DNA of 64,000 bases from Plectrocnemia conspersa (GCA_009617715.1 VTFK01000014.1:1488001-1552000); one strand, 5' to 3'. Positions 12,474 to 24,900 are shown, numbered from the stretch's first letter. Program-made: numbers and translations. The notes: generated from the letters alone by a model not told the origin.

Positions 12474-13172
12474 GGGACTGCAATACTGTTAGTACCGATA
12501 CTGGTAATATCGGTATTAAGGCAAAAAAAAAATTGTATCTTATTTGCTGAAAACGATAGTTCTATAACAAAGAAAGTTAAGGACGTAATTATGTCTAACA
12601 TGTAAAAGGCTGGAGATTTCGACTTTTATGTAGATTACACTCTTACCATTTCACATACTGATCAGTTTACTTTAATTGTTATATATGTGGCACCTAAGAT
12701 GGTGTGGCGACCACACATATAAGCACATTTAAAAGGGCGATTGTCTCATTGTTGATGACCGTGACCAAAAACATTCATTCATTAACAATGAAACAACTGG
12801 TATTACTAGATTTTTTTAAATCCATACATCATATTTGCTATAAACAATATCTCTATGGCTTAAACTACGAAAACGACGATACCTATATTGCTTAAAAGCA
12901 AAAGCATAGAATAAAATGATGCTCATTGTAGGGAATTAACGCAAGTAGTTTTATCGGGGTAGAATACTAAATTATAATAATATTATCCCTATTAGTTCAA
13001 GAGAACTAGAATATCGATCCATCCCACCAATGCAAAAAATCCCACCAGCCGATATTTTATCTCAAATTTAACATGTTCAGTGTGTTTCTATTTTTTTATA
13101 TGCGCGACGTGTCAACATAAAATATATACATTTGCTTTATCCGAGGCAAATCTAACGGTACCTAGCAGTTTC
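12474..13172 (-). mobile_element. hAT-like repeat, copy C, inverted and interrupted
   Basis: Begins TAGGGACTGCAATACTGTTA with TACCGATACTGG/ATCGGTATTA motifs, the same terminus as copy B in opposite orientation. From 12785 to 13172 it follows the complement of about 6020-6330 (TTTTTTTAAATCC, CGAAAACGACGATACC, GTAGTTTTATC, CGGTACCTAGCAGTTTCCA). The stretch about 12530-12784 is foreign to the family. At 12686-12760 it resembles the start of the LTR at 27198 (TGTGGCGACCACACA), so a small LTR piece probably inserted here. Confidence 0.55.
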
Positions 13173-15090
13173 CATTTTCATTCTCTAAATGCCATTCAAA
13201 ATTATTTCTACGAACTATATGAGACACCTACTTTTTCATCAATTTCTCAGATAGTGATTCAACAATTTTTAAACATTTTTTTTATATTTTATTTAGTGGT
13301 CGGTCTGCTAGGACGCCCATATCTCTCGTTTTTGTGAATGTCTTAGAGAATTTTGCAATAGGAGTCACCATAACGATTACTTGAACAACAAAGAGTCATA
13401 ATCAATCCGTCATTTACCATTATTAAAATAATTAATCGTTATAAATACTGAGTTCAGCTGTATACAGACGCGTCAAAAAATTCGCATTTATTTACTATAG
13501 TTTTTTTTGCAATTAGTCTTACAACAAAAAATCATTTTATTGCGCTATAAATTTGCAAATTGCTATTGCTTCTTAACCGGTTCGAGCATGATCGAATGAT
13601 ATAGATCGAAGATCATAAATCGGACACTAAAATCTTTTATAGCCCTTCGCAGAAACGCATATGCCCTCAACAAAGGGCGAAAAACTTGGTATGCCTTTGG
13701 ATTGGCAATAATTCTAAAAGCGTGCATGAAGGCTTCTTCGCTCAAAGAAGTTTAACAACCCAAGATAACTTTTTAATTAAACGTCTGACGAGGACCACGT
13801 TGCTCGTAGAAGCAGTATTTTATTTCAATGAAATAAAATAATTAACTATAAAACTTTTCAAGGATACGAGAGAAGCTGTAAAATAATGTTTATATTATTA
13901 ATAAGTAATTCATATATAAATTACGGTGTTAATTGAAAATAAACTCTAACTGACTTGATTAGTCTTACTTACTGGATAACATAATAATATGTGTTTTAAT
14001 AAAAAGCAATTTTTTTATCAGCGTGAAAAAATTAATTTCATTTCATTTATATTTGCCATTTTACAGACAAATTATATTTATATATGAATCTAAATATTTT
14101 TTTCTATTTATAACAAACGCAGTTTAGAGATAAGTAATCATTTATAATATGTGCATTGTGTTACAGTATTTTATATTATCAGAATCGAAATAAAAAATAA
14201 TATCATACTTTAATTTGCTTAGTAATAGTATATCGATGATTTTTGGTTATAATCAAACAAAAAGTATTCCACAGTTCACAGCCACAAAAGCTATACTTTT
14301 CTTTATGAGAAAATCAATCGTGAGCTATAAAAAAAATGGAACGAAAGTAGCAATTCGAGTATGCTTTACTTAGCCCAATTACATAAAATGGGCGAAAAAA
14401 ACAAGGTTAAAAATCGTGAGGTGAATATATAAAAAGTAATTCAAAACGAGGTCTTACCTACAAAAGGTTAAAAATATATAATTATTTTCCATGAATCTAC
14501 ATATAGATAGTTCTTTTCGCGAGTATCAATTACAAAATCAGAAATTAATATGGTGGCAATTAAATTAACTCTTACCTTGAAAGCTCAGCATAATGAACAT
14601 TTTCTATGCGAGATGGCAAAAATTATACGTTTGCACAAAATGATATACTTAAAACGGTACTCGGTCCATTTCCTTGTATTCTCCTCAATACGTGATCTGC
14701 AAATAATACGTTCGATTCTAAGTATCATTGGCATAACTGTGAATAACTATGAACTATTTTCACCACCTGTATGCTAATCAGTTGGTTGGATACATTTGAT
14801 ATGGAGAAGCTAACGGGGTGGTTCGGGAAGTTTATTTAATATTCTATGTTTGTGGTTCAGAGCCAATAATGGCTTTAATGGTCGTTCGCCCATATTTGCT
14901 CAATATTAGTTTTCTTCTTCTTAGAAACGACCGTGGAAAATCACCATCACAAAAAAAATATGTCTCTGAAATAATAATAATTTAGATAAATCCTCGAAAT
15001 TTACTGCACTTTTTAATACTCACAAATATGTATAATTTAGATTTTTACAAGCATTTATAAGTACATTACTCTTTTGCTCCCCCTGAATTT
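13173..15090. other. Intergenic, no firm gene
   Basis: AT-rich. A GC-richer stretch at 13563-13745 is open on both strands: 60 minus-strand codons from MSEEAFMHAF to a stop, and about 50 plus-strand codons. Neither strand matches a family I recognise and no convincing splice pair frames it, so it may be an exon or chance. The rest is featureless. Confidence 0.35.
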
Positions 15091-15094
15091 GGTC

Positions 15095-15425
15095 AGAAAA
15101 TTCATTTAATGAAATCAAAATATTAAAAAAAAAACAACCACTGACTATCCAACTTTTACCCCTTCCCACCCTCCTGTAAAAAAAGCTGAAATGTCGTCTA
15201 TTCTCATGGGATCCCTCAGAAAAAATTTAAAAGAAACAGTCTCGATTCTCTTCCGAAAATATTTTTTTAAATATGTCATTTCAGTTAAATCATATTGGAA
15301 TACATTTTCACTGGTAAATATATATTTTTACCAGTGAAAATATAATTTATCTGGCAGATACTAATAAAATTGTATGATAACTTTTCTATATGTAGCAATA
15401 AAAACCGTCGCAGTGGGAACGCTCG
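15095..15425 (+). repeat. Dispersed repeat family R, copy 1
   Basis: Shares with 20600-20775, 43060-43245, 59030-59960 and 62370-63330 the blocks AATGAAAT..AATATTA, CGACCACTAACTA, a C-rich tract before TCCTGTAA, CTGAAATGACGTC, CTCGATTCTCTTCCGAAAAT, a TCACTGGTAAATATAT hairpin, and an end CAGTGGGAACGCTCGTTGCC at about 15412-15431. A perfect 14-bp-arm hairpin (TTTTCACTGGTAAA and its complement) sits at about 15306-15341. Non-coding. Confidence 0.65.
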
Positions 15426-15819
15426 TTGCCGAATTAAAAACAATAATTAAATTTATTGAAATAAGATATTTACGTAAATGTAAAAATAAAACTTCTTAGA
15501 TTGAGAACCATGGGTAACAATTTTAGCGGCTGATACAGACTGGTCAAAAAATTGTTTCAAAAATCCATCGATGGACTAACAGATTTTACATAGAATTTTA
15601 GTTTTTTAACAATTCGATGTACAATGGTTAGGAATTACTAAATCTAAAAGTATCTCTGATTTTTTTTATTTTTTGAATTCATTTAAAATGGTTTCAAAAA
15701 ATAGAAAATATATTTGGCACGACATTTTGCACATGACATATGTATATGCGTTCGGACTTCTAAATGTTAAATTCCAAGACACTGATTATTACTTTAAAAT
15801 CAATATTTTTTTAGTTTAC

Positions 15820-15855
15820 TGTTTTGGGTCGCGACCCATAGGTTGGAAGCCCGTG
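15820..15855. repeat. hAT-type terminus fragment
   Basis: GGGTCGCGACCCATAGGTTG followed by GAAGCCCGTG is like hAT ends of the GGTTGGAAGCCCCTG type, as also seen at 30327-30341. No partner end was found nearby, so this is probably a truncated insertion. Confidence 0.35.
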
Positions 15856-15859
15856 ATTT

Positions 15860-17005
15860 AAAGCAAATGAACCTGCAATTAGTACGAAAGAAACATTTGT
15901 TATTTAATTAGGTAATTATTCAGAAAGAATACACAAATATAAGATCAATGGGTCAACAGAAAATAATGGAATTAAATCAAAAAATCTTCTTTGCTTGAAT
16001 TGAAAAAATAAGTATTAAATACGTACTATGGTTCATTAATTAATATTAATTTGTACAAATTTAATTACACAAAGGAAAAGTGAGACCTTGCGAATATCGA
16101 ATCTGTTTAGCATTTGTGTTTTATCTAATAAAAAGTATATTTTATATAAGTGTAAAATATATGGTGTCTTTTTCACAATAACAAAAGTGAAATTTTCATT
16201 TGCCCAGTACTAAATTTTTACATGTTGTTAAATTAAAAAATAGATTCACTACATATAGGTACAGAATCTACACAATTAGGAAGACTTACATACATTTAAT
16301 TTTATACATATAGTGACAAACAGATTGGGTAATGTTTATAGATAACTTTTTTTTATAAGGTACGATACTATTAAGATATGATATTTCAATCAAAACTATT
16401 AAAAAACATGTTTCTGTAATGGAATATAATAAAAATTGATATACCAAAGTGTTGAAATGCATATTTTAGTATGCTTCCGCACCAAAAACCAATCAATCTA
16501 TCTACCATTAACAAATCTTTGAGGGTCACTCCAACCGACGTTCAATTAGCATAGGTCAAATGGCAACTAAGTTGTTAACGACTATTATATCATAAAAAAT
16601 CGTTTTCTACCAAAAGCAGATAGCGATCGAACGCCCCCGGGTGCGTTCTCTTTGTTCTCTAAACTTCTAGTAAACAATGTTATTACTGCCCGATATGTTA
16701 TGCGTGTGTTATTCAACCTAAGAATGTTGCCTTATTTGCCTAATACATTTATCTTAACTTCCTTGTTAGTTCAGCATTATTCAAAATGGCAACTATGACA
16801 TCAAGGACATGAGTACGCAGGGACGTGAGTACATAAATCTGTAACTACGCCCCCGCGAATCAGCTGAAAACGTATACGGTGCTTATGTTTTTAAAATAAA
16901 TTTATCTGGTAGATAGAAGAGAACCTTAACAAATTATGTACATAGGATTAGAAAGGATGATTCATAGAAGAAACGTCCACAGATGCATCATCCCGCGACT
17001 TATTA
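15860..17005. other. Intergenic, no gene seen
   Basis: AT-rich DNA. The part at about 16480-16900 is GC-richer (contains AACGCCCCCGGGTGCG near 16630) and could be regulatory. Nothing coding is supported. Confidence 0.4.
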
Positions 17006-17013
17006 CTTGTGAC

Positions 17014-17677
17014 TAGGGATTCCAATCCCGGGCCAAAATTTTGATCCCGGGATTTCGGTATTGCAATTAGTCGATCCCGGGATCCCGGGACCAGTCCCGG
17101 GATAATTTTCATGTTATTTTATCGATAAAAATAATTTAAAATGAATAATACAATATATTTTTACATCTGTTTTTTATAACGGACAATGTATAAAGTACGT
17201 ATAATTTAGTCTTGGACTTAAAATAGAAAATAATATAATAAAAATAAAAAAGGGAAGGTCTTATATATTTATTTGAGAAGAAAAAAATGAACTTTTGACA
17301 ATGTATGTACATACCTATGTACATTCATAGACACAATTAAATGAAAACATTATTTTGAATAAAACTCACGAAGTAACATCAAAGCATCAAGTGTTTTATC
17401 ATTTAGCCTTGATCTGATTTTGGTTCCTAAGCAGCCTGCTGCTGAAAAAGCACGTTCAGACTCACAGCCTCAAAGATTCACAGATGACACGTGCAACTCG
17501 CGCAAGTTTGTACACGAAATTTAACGATGTTGTCAATAATAATTCGATTGTGCTTGATAAATCAACCAATCAGAAAAATTCGGGATTATGTTTTATAATC
17601 CCGGGACTCGTCGGGTATTGAAAATCGTTCGGGATCCCGGGATCCCGGGATTCGGGATCCCGGGATTGGAATCCCTA
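17014..17677. mobile_element. 664-bp hAT element with perfect 8-bp target duplication
   Basis: The ends are exact 17-bp inverted repeats, TAGGGATTCCAATCCCG at 17014-17030 and its complement at 17661-17677. The 8-bp sequence CTTGTGAC occurs directly on both sides (17006-17013 and 17678-17685), the hAT hallmark. Subterminal regions carry repeated GATCCCGGGA motifs on both sides (17041-17102 and 17588-17660), likely transposase-binding sites. The inside keeps only a hAT transposase C-terminus, so it is a deletion derivative mobilised in trans. Low divergence of ends and duplications suggests a fairly recent insertion. Confidence 0.92.
17350..17469 (-). pseudogene. hAT transposase C-terminal fragment
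   Basis: Minus-strand reading gives 39 codons and a stop. It contains SERAFSAAGCLGTKIRSRL followed by NDKTLDALMLLREFYSK, which matches the hAT C-terminal dimerisation region (the ERAFSAAG...RSRL...LR pattern). A stop codon lies immediately upstream in frame, so the catalytic part is missing. The fragment sits inside the 664-bp element with its C-terminus towards the left end. It cannot encode an active transposase but identifies the superfamily without doubt. Confidence 0.88.
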
Positions 17678-17689
17678 CTTGTGACCCAT

Positions 17690-19460
17690 CGTAATATACA
17701 ACAAGGAATAAAAAATGTTTACTATAAAAAATACGTAATTAAAAATATTTTTTATCTAGTAAAAATCAAACTCATCCCCTTTCATATATTACCAAGTCCT
17801 TTTAAACCACTTTCACATTTATTGATATTAAAAGTCATCTAAGATTCATATTAATTTAAATTAATACATTGTAGTTTTTGGTTGTCATATAATTATTCAA
17901 TAAATTTACACATTTAAGATCCAAAATATGCGAAAGCAACTGTATGGTAACCACAGAGCAAAGAATATCATGGTAACATGTCAATATGAGCGACATATAT
18001 TTAAATAGTGTATATGTAAAATTATTATATTTACAATATTAAAATATATTCTATTATAAACATAAATACTGTTTTAGGGATATAAAATATTATTTTTTTA
18101 ATTTTTGCATGTGATTGTTTGATTGTCAAATATATTTTACTCTCAACTGCTTTGTATTTTTTTCTATTTTTTAGTAAAAAATTGTATAATAATAGGAAAT
18201 ATAAGTAAATGTAAATTACTTATACAATTATAAAACATTTTTAAATTAAAATCATATTCATCTGTTATATACATATATATACAAAAAATATTTTTTATAT
18301 ATATACTCGTATATATGTATTCTTAAAAATACATATATGTGTATATTGATCCTTTATGATCGGAATTTTGTTGTTTAAAATTTGCCATGTGCGTAATTTT
18401 CGTTCAATACCTCATGGCTACTGACACTTTGTTGAAAATAATTTATAAGTAATTACATAGAAAAAACAGTAGATTTATACATTTATAAACTTAAATCAAA
18501 CATCATCCTATAGCCTCTAAAAATATTTTTGATCAACGAATCAGAATAATATGAATTGAACCATTTAAAAAAAGTTATATTAAAATCCACTAGTATTTAA
18601 AATTTTACTTTATCGCCTTAAGTCTTCAAATGTTGCTTCATTTTATATTAATAAAATGGCTAATGAATTTATCCATGCATTGATAAAGATTACTTTAGAT
18701 TTTAATAAGCTTAGGTTTACTAAAACTACGGCTTAGTAAATTTATTTCAGAAATAAATTTACTAATTCACGAAATAAATCAGACTCCATTTTGATGTAAA
18801 TTACAAAGTTTGATGACAATTTCGCTGCTATTGCTATTGATACCGTTGGTTAATTTTTGGTTTAACTCAGTTTGGTTTAGCTTTATTATGTTCATTTAAA
18901 GATATTTTCATTTCCACCAAGAGTTCTAATAATTGTGACAAAACTTTTCCAAAGCTTAGCTAGCGAAATAAACTGTAGCCTGAATATCTTCAATAAACTC
19001 GCGAAATTAACAACGGTTCAGTGCGTACGATCGAATAAAGTTAATACGAGAGGCTTTGAAATCACTGATATTTTTTTTACTTGCATTGTTGAATGGTGCA
19101 ATGTATTTATAATAAGTAGTTTTGTACAACATTTATAAAATGAGCGAAAATATATTTTTAATGTCATCAGTGGTTTCATTTCATCCAATACAAATTATTC
19201 TGCTAGATTTATTTATTTAAATTAAATTAAGAACATCGTAACCTAATGAATTAACCCAATGCGTCACGATGGTCAAAAACAATACATATCTTGTATTATT
19301 TCAATACACAAAAATAAATAATTGAAATAATACATAGAAGGGAGCAATCAAAAAATCATAAAATATTTAAATTAAATGATACGAACCGGACCGGCTCCTC
19401 GTAGCTGACAATAAACAGATCAATGTGCAATATCCGGATGGTGACAGCCATAGGCGAGTC
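17690..19460. other. Intergenic, AT-rich
   Basis: No gene supported. An AT microsatellite-like palindromic tract lies at about 18270-18345. The frame at 18935-19138 has no recognised domain. If the minus-strand gene at 19467-20197 is real, its 3' untranslated region would start here, with an AATAAA-type signal (TTTATT on the plus strand) at about 19205-19215. Confidence 0.35.
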
Positions 19461-19466
19461 GGCATC

Positions 19467-20197
19467 TTAGTCCTGACTAGCATCAAAAGAGGAAGTAATC
19501 GTGATTCTCGAAGACATTCTGGAACACAAAACTGTTAATTATTAGTAATATGACATTAAAAAATAATACATTAATAGTATAGTGATAGATCAAAATATTT
19601 TTATTTTAGTCACAATAAACATAATAAAACATGTTATAATTTTATTTATGGGTCATTTTAAGACTATGCAAGATTCTGAGTGTGTCCCTTAGGTCGAAAA
19701 GCTTAGAGATCATGAACCCGTTTATTTTTATAGGTATACAGTTTTTATTATATAAACTATGAACGTACAACTTGTGCAATTATTAATATGTATATACATA
19801 CATTTTTATTCTCGTAGTCTTGTCTGCGTCACGTAGTCTACAATTCGAAGTGAACTCATGGATTTCGGATTGTTTCTGAGCAAGACCCAATATGAATTGA
19901 AGAGGAAAGCATTTGCTTCCTCGGTAGTCGTTTAAGCGTAGCTCTGCTTGGTGCGAGTTCTCACTAAGCTCCCGTTTGTTCCAAGTCGGAGGGGGAAGTG
20001 CTGGTTCTATATGAAGTTCCTAATAGAAAAATAATTTTAGTAAAACTGTATTACATATGCCATATTAAAATAAATGTAATCTTTGTAAGTCATAAAAAAA
20101 TAAATCAGTAAATCAAATAAATAATATTAGTTACCTTTGTGATAATAGTGTTTTTTTCGGATCTCGCACGCGAGTAGCTGAGCCTCCTTGGGTGGAC
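19467..20197 (-). CDS. Candidate 3' end of an unrecognised spliced gene
   Basis: Three minus-strand exons join in frame. Exon 20135-20197 (63 bp, 21 codons) has a TACAG acceptor and an AAAG/GTAACT donor. Exon 19802-20019 (218 bp) has a TCTATTAG acceptor, 72 open codons, and an AAAAAT/GTATGT donor. Exon 19467-19518 has a GTGTTCCAG acceptor and ends in TAA. The joined reading begins VHPRRLSYSRARSEKN, passes through KELHIEPALPPPTWNKREL, and ends ITSSFDASQD. Exon base composition is near 50% GC against about 30% around it, which favours coding. I do not recognise the protein; it shows no membrane segment, is rich in charged and polar residues and has a short proline run. Earlier exons were not found. 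The middle exon also has a shorter open frame on the plus strand (starting MDFGLFLSK), so the strand is not certain. Confidence 0.45.
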
Positions 20198-20599
20198 CTG
20201 TATTTTATTAATTCAAGGTGCTATGAGAATTGTCTCACACCATACCATGATCGATTCTACTTATATGAATTACATTTATGTTTATGTATTTGTTTCATAT
20301 TTTTTTGTGTTTTTTATTTGAAGAAAATTTTTAGGGTTAATTAATTAATTAACGGTTTTGCTGTTCAATTAGTTGCGTAGTTAAAATAATATTTTTCTAG
20401 ATATTAATCATAATTTTTTTGATGAAAAAAAATAAAATAACATTCCAATATTAACACTTTTTAACTATTTGACATTTACACGGTAGTAGTCTTCGGTTTA
20501 GATGTGCTTTATTCGATTCTCACTTATTTTAAGTCGTAATATTATTATAAAAAAGTCCTAATATGAACACTAGATATTCGAGCGTTTCCAATGCGGCGG

Positions 20600-20775
20600 T
20601 GACGGCACGATTTAATTGCTTTTGCCGTGAACTATAAACAGGAATCTCCTTAAATTTACCCAGACAAATGCATGTCATTTAATGAAATACTATAAATCCT
20701 AATGAAATGGAATTATTAAAAAATCGACCCCTCCTCCCCCCTTCTGGAAAAACTGAAATGACGTCTCCTGTTCAT
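20600..20775 (+). repeat. Dispersed repeat family R, copy 2
   Basis: Begins with GGTGACGGCACGATTTAATT, a form of the family's GC-rich end, then runs directly into TGCATGTCATTTAATGAAAT, ACTATAAATCCTAATGAAAT, a C-rich tract and CTGAAATGACGTCTC. The GC-rich end joined to the A-rich end matches the arrangement at 43060-43245. Confidence 0.6.
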
Positions 20776-20940
20776 AGTCAAAGAACATACATTTTCGTTT
20801 TATACAACTTTATTCTGTAATAGGTTACCGAAATAATCTAAAAAAAATATATACATTATTTATGTTACAGTTACCAATATATTATATGTCATTATTCTGA
20901 CTGTTTCTAGCCTGACAAAATCCTATAAGCGCCACCCTGG

Positions 20941-21150
20941 CGATCTCCATAATGTCGGCGCGTTTGATAATCACGTCGGGTCACCAATACTCTGTTCTAT
21001 ATTATTTAAGTTTTTTACGTATTTATCAAGATTTTAGGCAAATAATCTGAAAATGCTTCAACTTCAGTGCAGCAGTTCTAGCGACTCCTTGGCGACTGAA
21101 CATTGGTGACCCCGACGTGATTATAAAACGCGCCGACATTATAAAGATCG
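20941..21150. repeat. Inverted pair of tRNA-Trp-type retrotransposon primer-binding sites
   Basis: The plus strand at 21103-21125 contains TGGTGACCCCGACGTGAT, which is complementary to the 3' end (with CCA) of insect tRNA-Trp, the primer used by CsRn1-type Ty3/gypsy elements. An inverted, slightly diverged copy lies at 20960-20977. Homology extends outward through AAACGCGCCGACATTAT on each side, giving arms of about 45 bp around a spacer of about 120 bp. No gag or pol follows in either direction. This looks like a rearranged remnant of LTR-leader sequence. Confidence 0.6.
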
Positions 21151-21776
21151 TCAGGATTGTGTTTATAAATTTAATTGCTAATAAATTTTACTAAATATCA
21201 TGAATTGAATATATATTAGTAGAAACGCTACTTTTTGCATTTCTTACACATTAAAAATCTGTTGTAGCTCTCAATTATGTATTAGCAAACTGTCGTTTTC
21301 GCGCAACTGGGCATATTATTTTGTTATGTCTAATAATAAGCACTTCCAAGTGCGCAAAAGTAAATGGCATTCTCAATCCCCACACCCATATTCATATTAG
21401 CGTCAGACAATCAATAAACAATATATATTGTTACATACACGCATTTGCGCAATTGATTTCTCGTAATGAGCCTAAGCTATACATCTTGTACTATTAATTT
21501 CTCACGTGGATTACACAATCGCTCGTTTCGCAACGATTATGTTGATTTTGTAAATAAAAATAACACATTTCAGAACGTGAGATTCAGACACTGCTTACTA
21601 ACTTATTATGTCACTTTTGACTTGAATCCATCATCGGAATAGTTAATTGCGCGTCAGTCGTGAGCACAGAAAATTGTACTGACATTTACTTACTTATTAC
21701 CAGGTATCACGTAACTGGTTCAATTTTTGTTCGCACGATAATGTACAATATAATGTATTGATATATTTATTATTAG

Positions 21777-21901
21777 CATTATTAAAAATTCAATCGTTTT
21801 ATCTCAACGACTTAGAACCGCCCAGTAGCAAAATAGTTGATGATGATGAATGTGTTAATCTTGAGGGACCTATTAGTATTCGCCCACGATTTAAGTTTAA
21901 T
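21777..21901 (+). CDS. Candidate isolated coding exon, product unknown
   Basis: A TTTATTATTAG acceptor is followed by 2 bases and 41 open codons that read directly into an AAT/GTGAGT donor at 21901. The peptide begins LLKIQSFYLNDLEPPSSKI and ends GPISIRPRFKFN. No domain is recognised and no partner exon was found on the plus strand between here and RpL10Ab. A run of 41 open codons can occur by chance in sequence of this size. The reason to list it is the open frame bounded exactly by good splice sites, and the acidic, non-repetitive peptide. Confidence 0.25.
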
Positions 21902-24900
21902 GTGAGTTAAATGTAAATTTAATCAAAATTGAAAGTGGAATTTGCAAGGCTTCTAGCTTAATAGTAAAGTATGTACTCTTGTAATTAAAAATTCAGGATC
22001 CCAATTCACTCAATTTCTAGATAAAAGTTGTAAGAAACTTGCCATTGATAGCATAGGTTAATGCCAGTCAATCACGTGTTAATTATTCATAAAAATGTAC
22101 AATTAGCTATATTAGCTAAATACATTAATAAAATAATAAACCCTACTCTCAGGGCATGGCTCGAATCCGTTAATACCTGGAAGATGAAAGACTATTATTA
22201 GAACCAAATTTTAATGTCTTGGAAAGAAGTCTTATTTAATTCCGAGAAGCACTGCTTATTTTATTCGGCTTGTCAAAATGTCGCCACAGCTGTTTTATTC
22301 ATCAAGTAGTTCAATCTAGCAAGAGATTTAATATAATACAAAATGTGTATATAATATTGCTTTTAAGATTGTTAACTCGGTTATAAGAAATATTTAAAAT
22401 GCAGTAAAATAATACAAAAACACAGACGTGAGATGATCAAGTCAAATTATTTATATTTTTTAATTTCAAAATTTGTTGCATGATATCATTAACTTTCTCA
22501 AAGAAAGATTTGATGGTAACCAACGCCTTATTAAGAAAAAAATGCTATGACTTAACATTCTTGATTGAATTCACGATAGAACTCAATTTGTCGAATCTAG
22601 ATTTACAAATTAAAAACAGGCTATCGGCGATTAGTACCATTTTTGTATTCAAAAGACTAACGTAAGTTATGTTTCAAGATCTCAGAGATAAAGTTTTAAC
22701 AGATCGCAAACATCAGGGACCGTTATCAAAAAAATCTCACGTACAATATTATTTTCAACGTAGAAAAAAACGTGTATGAAATTCAGAACATCATACAAGA
22801 TTTTGTAAAGAGATTTAATTCCTGGTTCAATTTATGATAAATCTATTCGAAAGTGACATGAATAATATAGCACTTATAAAATAAATTATTTCTTATAAAA
22901 TGTGATCATTATTTAAAAGCCAAATCTTTGCAAAAAGATTTTATATAAAAATATATCAATAATAAATACCCAAATTTAATGAGATACTGTGAATTTATAT
23001 TTATCGGAACGAGTGCTTTACATGTCATAAGTAAGTGTTAAAAGCATAGTAAATTAAATTTTTATTAGTATTTGCGACTTGCTGAACAAGTATGTTCGTC
23101 ACGTTGATCTACGTGACGATTGGAAATTTTGTGCATTAGGTAAATTAATCTTTCAAATTGACTAAACAAAGACCATAATGTGTCTTTACAAATACAAAAA
23201 ATGCCATATCACCTTATGAAAGGGGCGAGTTAAAAACCGGGCTACAAATACCACATGATGGCGTTGCTAAATCTCCAGCTGTTCAAATTACGACCGTTAA
23301 GCACTCTTTTAAGAAAAGTACCAAATAATAATAACAACTTTTGATCGTCACCTTTCTATATCATTACATCATTCGCTTTGGAATAAATTTTGTACGTATA
23401 TTAAACATGTCTTTATTAATAATAAGTTTTACACGAGAGAAATTAAATAAATATCTAATATATGGAGAAACAGATATTTTTTTTCGATATAATAATACAT
23501 TTAATATGTGTCTGTTGATTTTTAAAAACCAATATAAATGGAAAAATCATTTCGGGTACAAGACTATTTATTGTACTAAGACTAAACGAATTTAATTTAA
23601 AGCTAAAGATAATTTACTTTAGACAAGTACGTTAATCCTTTCACTATATTTTCAGAATCCATACAAAAACTCAATGTAGAAATTCTTCTATGGAAACAAC
23701 TCCGATTATGAACCAATCAGAGAAGCTGTTTAATAAATGAGGACAATTCATTAAATGAAGCCAAGAAAAATTAATTAAAATATTTATTAAGAGACCAGAA
23801 GAAGTGATATCAAATCCAATGATATTTTTAATATTTAAGACAACCATTTAAAGACAAAAAAGTAGTTCCTATTAAGTCATTTCCATAAAAATGATATAAT
23901 CAAGTTTAGTAGCCAGTAAGAGAGTATTTCATATTTCAAGTAAGTTTGTATCTTGAATAAAAGCAAATATATTCTGTAACGATTTTATTTATATTAGTTT
24001 ATTTGATTTAGTCATATAAATATTAAATAGTCTAAAAAACGTTTAAAACAATATTAAATATATATTTAATATTAAATAAATACCTATTTCTGGAATTACT
24101 GTATTTTAATAATTCTTTTTTAAAAGTCGGTTTTTGTGTTAAATATGATCTAAGGCTCTCTACAGTCCGCAGTTGTAAAATAAATTATAAATGTTCAACA
24201 TATAAAAACACCATCTAACGGTTGCAAGCTTAACTAAAATTATACAAAAAATACTAATTAGTAGAATTCAATATTTCATTGCTCTCCTGTAAACATTAAT
24301 TTAATGTTTAATAAAAAAAAATTTACTCACTTTCCACTAAAACCAGGGTTAAAAAATTACAAATTCAATGAACACAATAGCAATAACATATTCAAATAAA
24401 GATACTTGTTTATAACATCGGTGCTACGCTCAGAAACCAATGGCTATGGACCCACCAGTTGTCATTTTTTTCAATATAAAGACTTCAATAAAATTCAAGG
24501 GGGGCAAATGCTTCCACCTTCCAAATCACGTTCCTGAGCGTGGTTCAGATAAAATTGACAATCGCCAAAAATGTATACAATTAAGATAATATTTATATTA
24601 AATTAAATCATTTCAGTACTTTTTTAAATCTATTATAAACTTTATTTGGAAAAAATAAATATAGAATTAAAGCCATAAACTTTTTCTTTGAAATATTTTT
24701 ATTTATAATTATGACATAATCTTACTTGTATTTTAAAAGTTAATTTTATTATTATAAATAAAATTACCCAAACTGTTCAATATTACCCCGTTTACTCATT
24801 TAAACGCTATTTTTAAATTAATACCAATTAATAAAAACTATCAGGTTGATTTTTTTAATACAAGTGATAAACATTATTTATATTACGAACAACTTTATTT

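Noticed and set aside
20198..20260. Start exon for the minus-strand candidate gene (ATG followed by GTATGG)
   Set aside because: Would leave an intron of only about 48 bp and a weak donor.
22140..22350. Possible Tc1/mariner fragment (SWKEVLFNSEKH)
   Set aside because: Only one weak block resembles the family; no second catalytic block or terminal repeat.
23179..23328. 49 open plus-strand codons ending LKTGLQIPHDGVAKSPAVQ..KKSTK and a stop
   Set aside because: No ATG and no convincing acceptor inside the frame; a stop lies directly upstream. Protein-like by eye, but chance is not excluded.
24427..24537. 110-bp MITE with ACGCTCAGRAAC ends
   Set aside because: Inverted match is only 12 bp with one mismatch, and no target duplication was seen.
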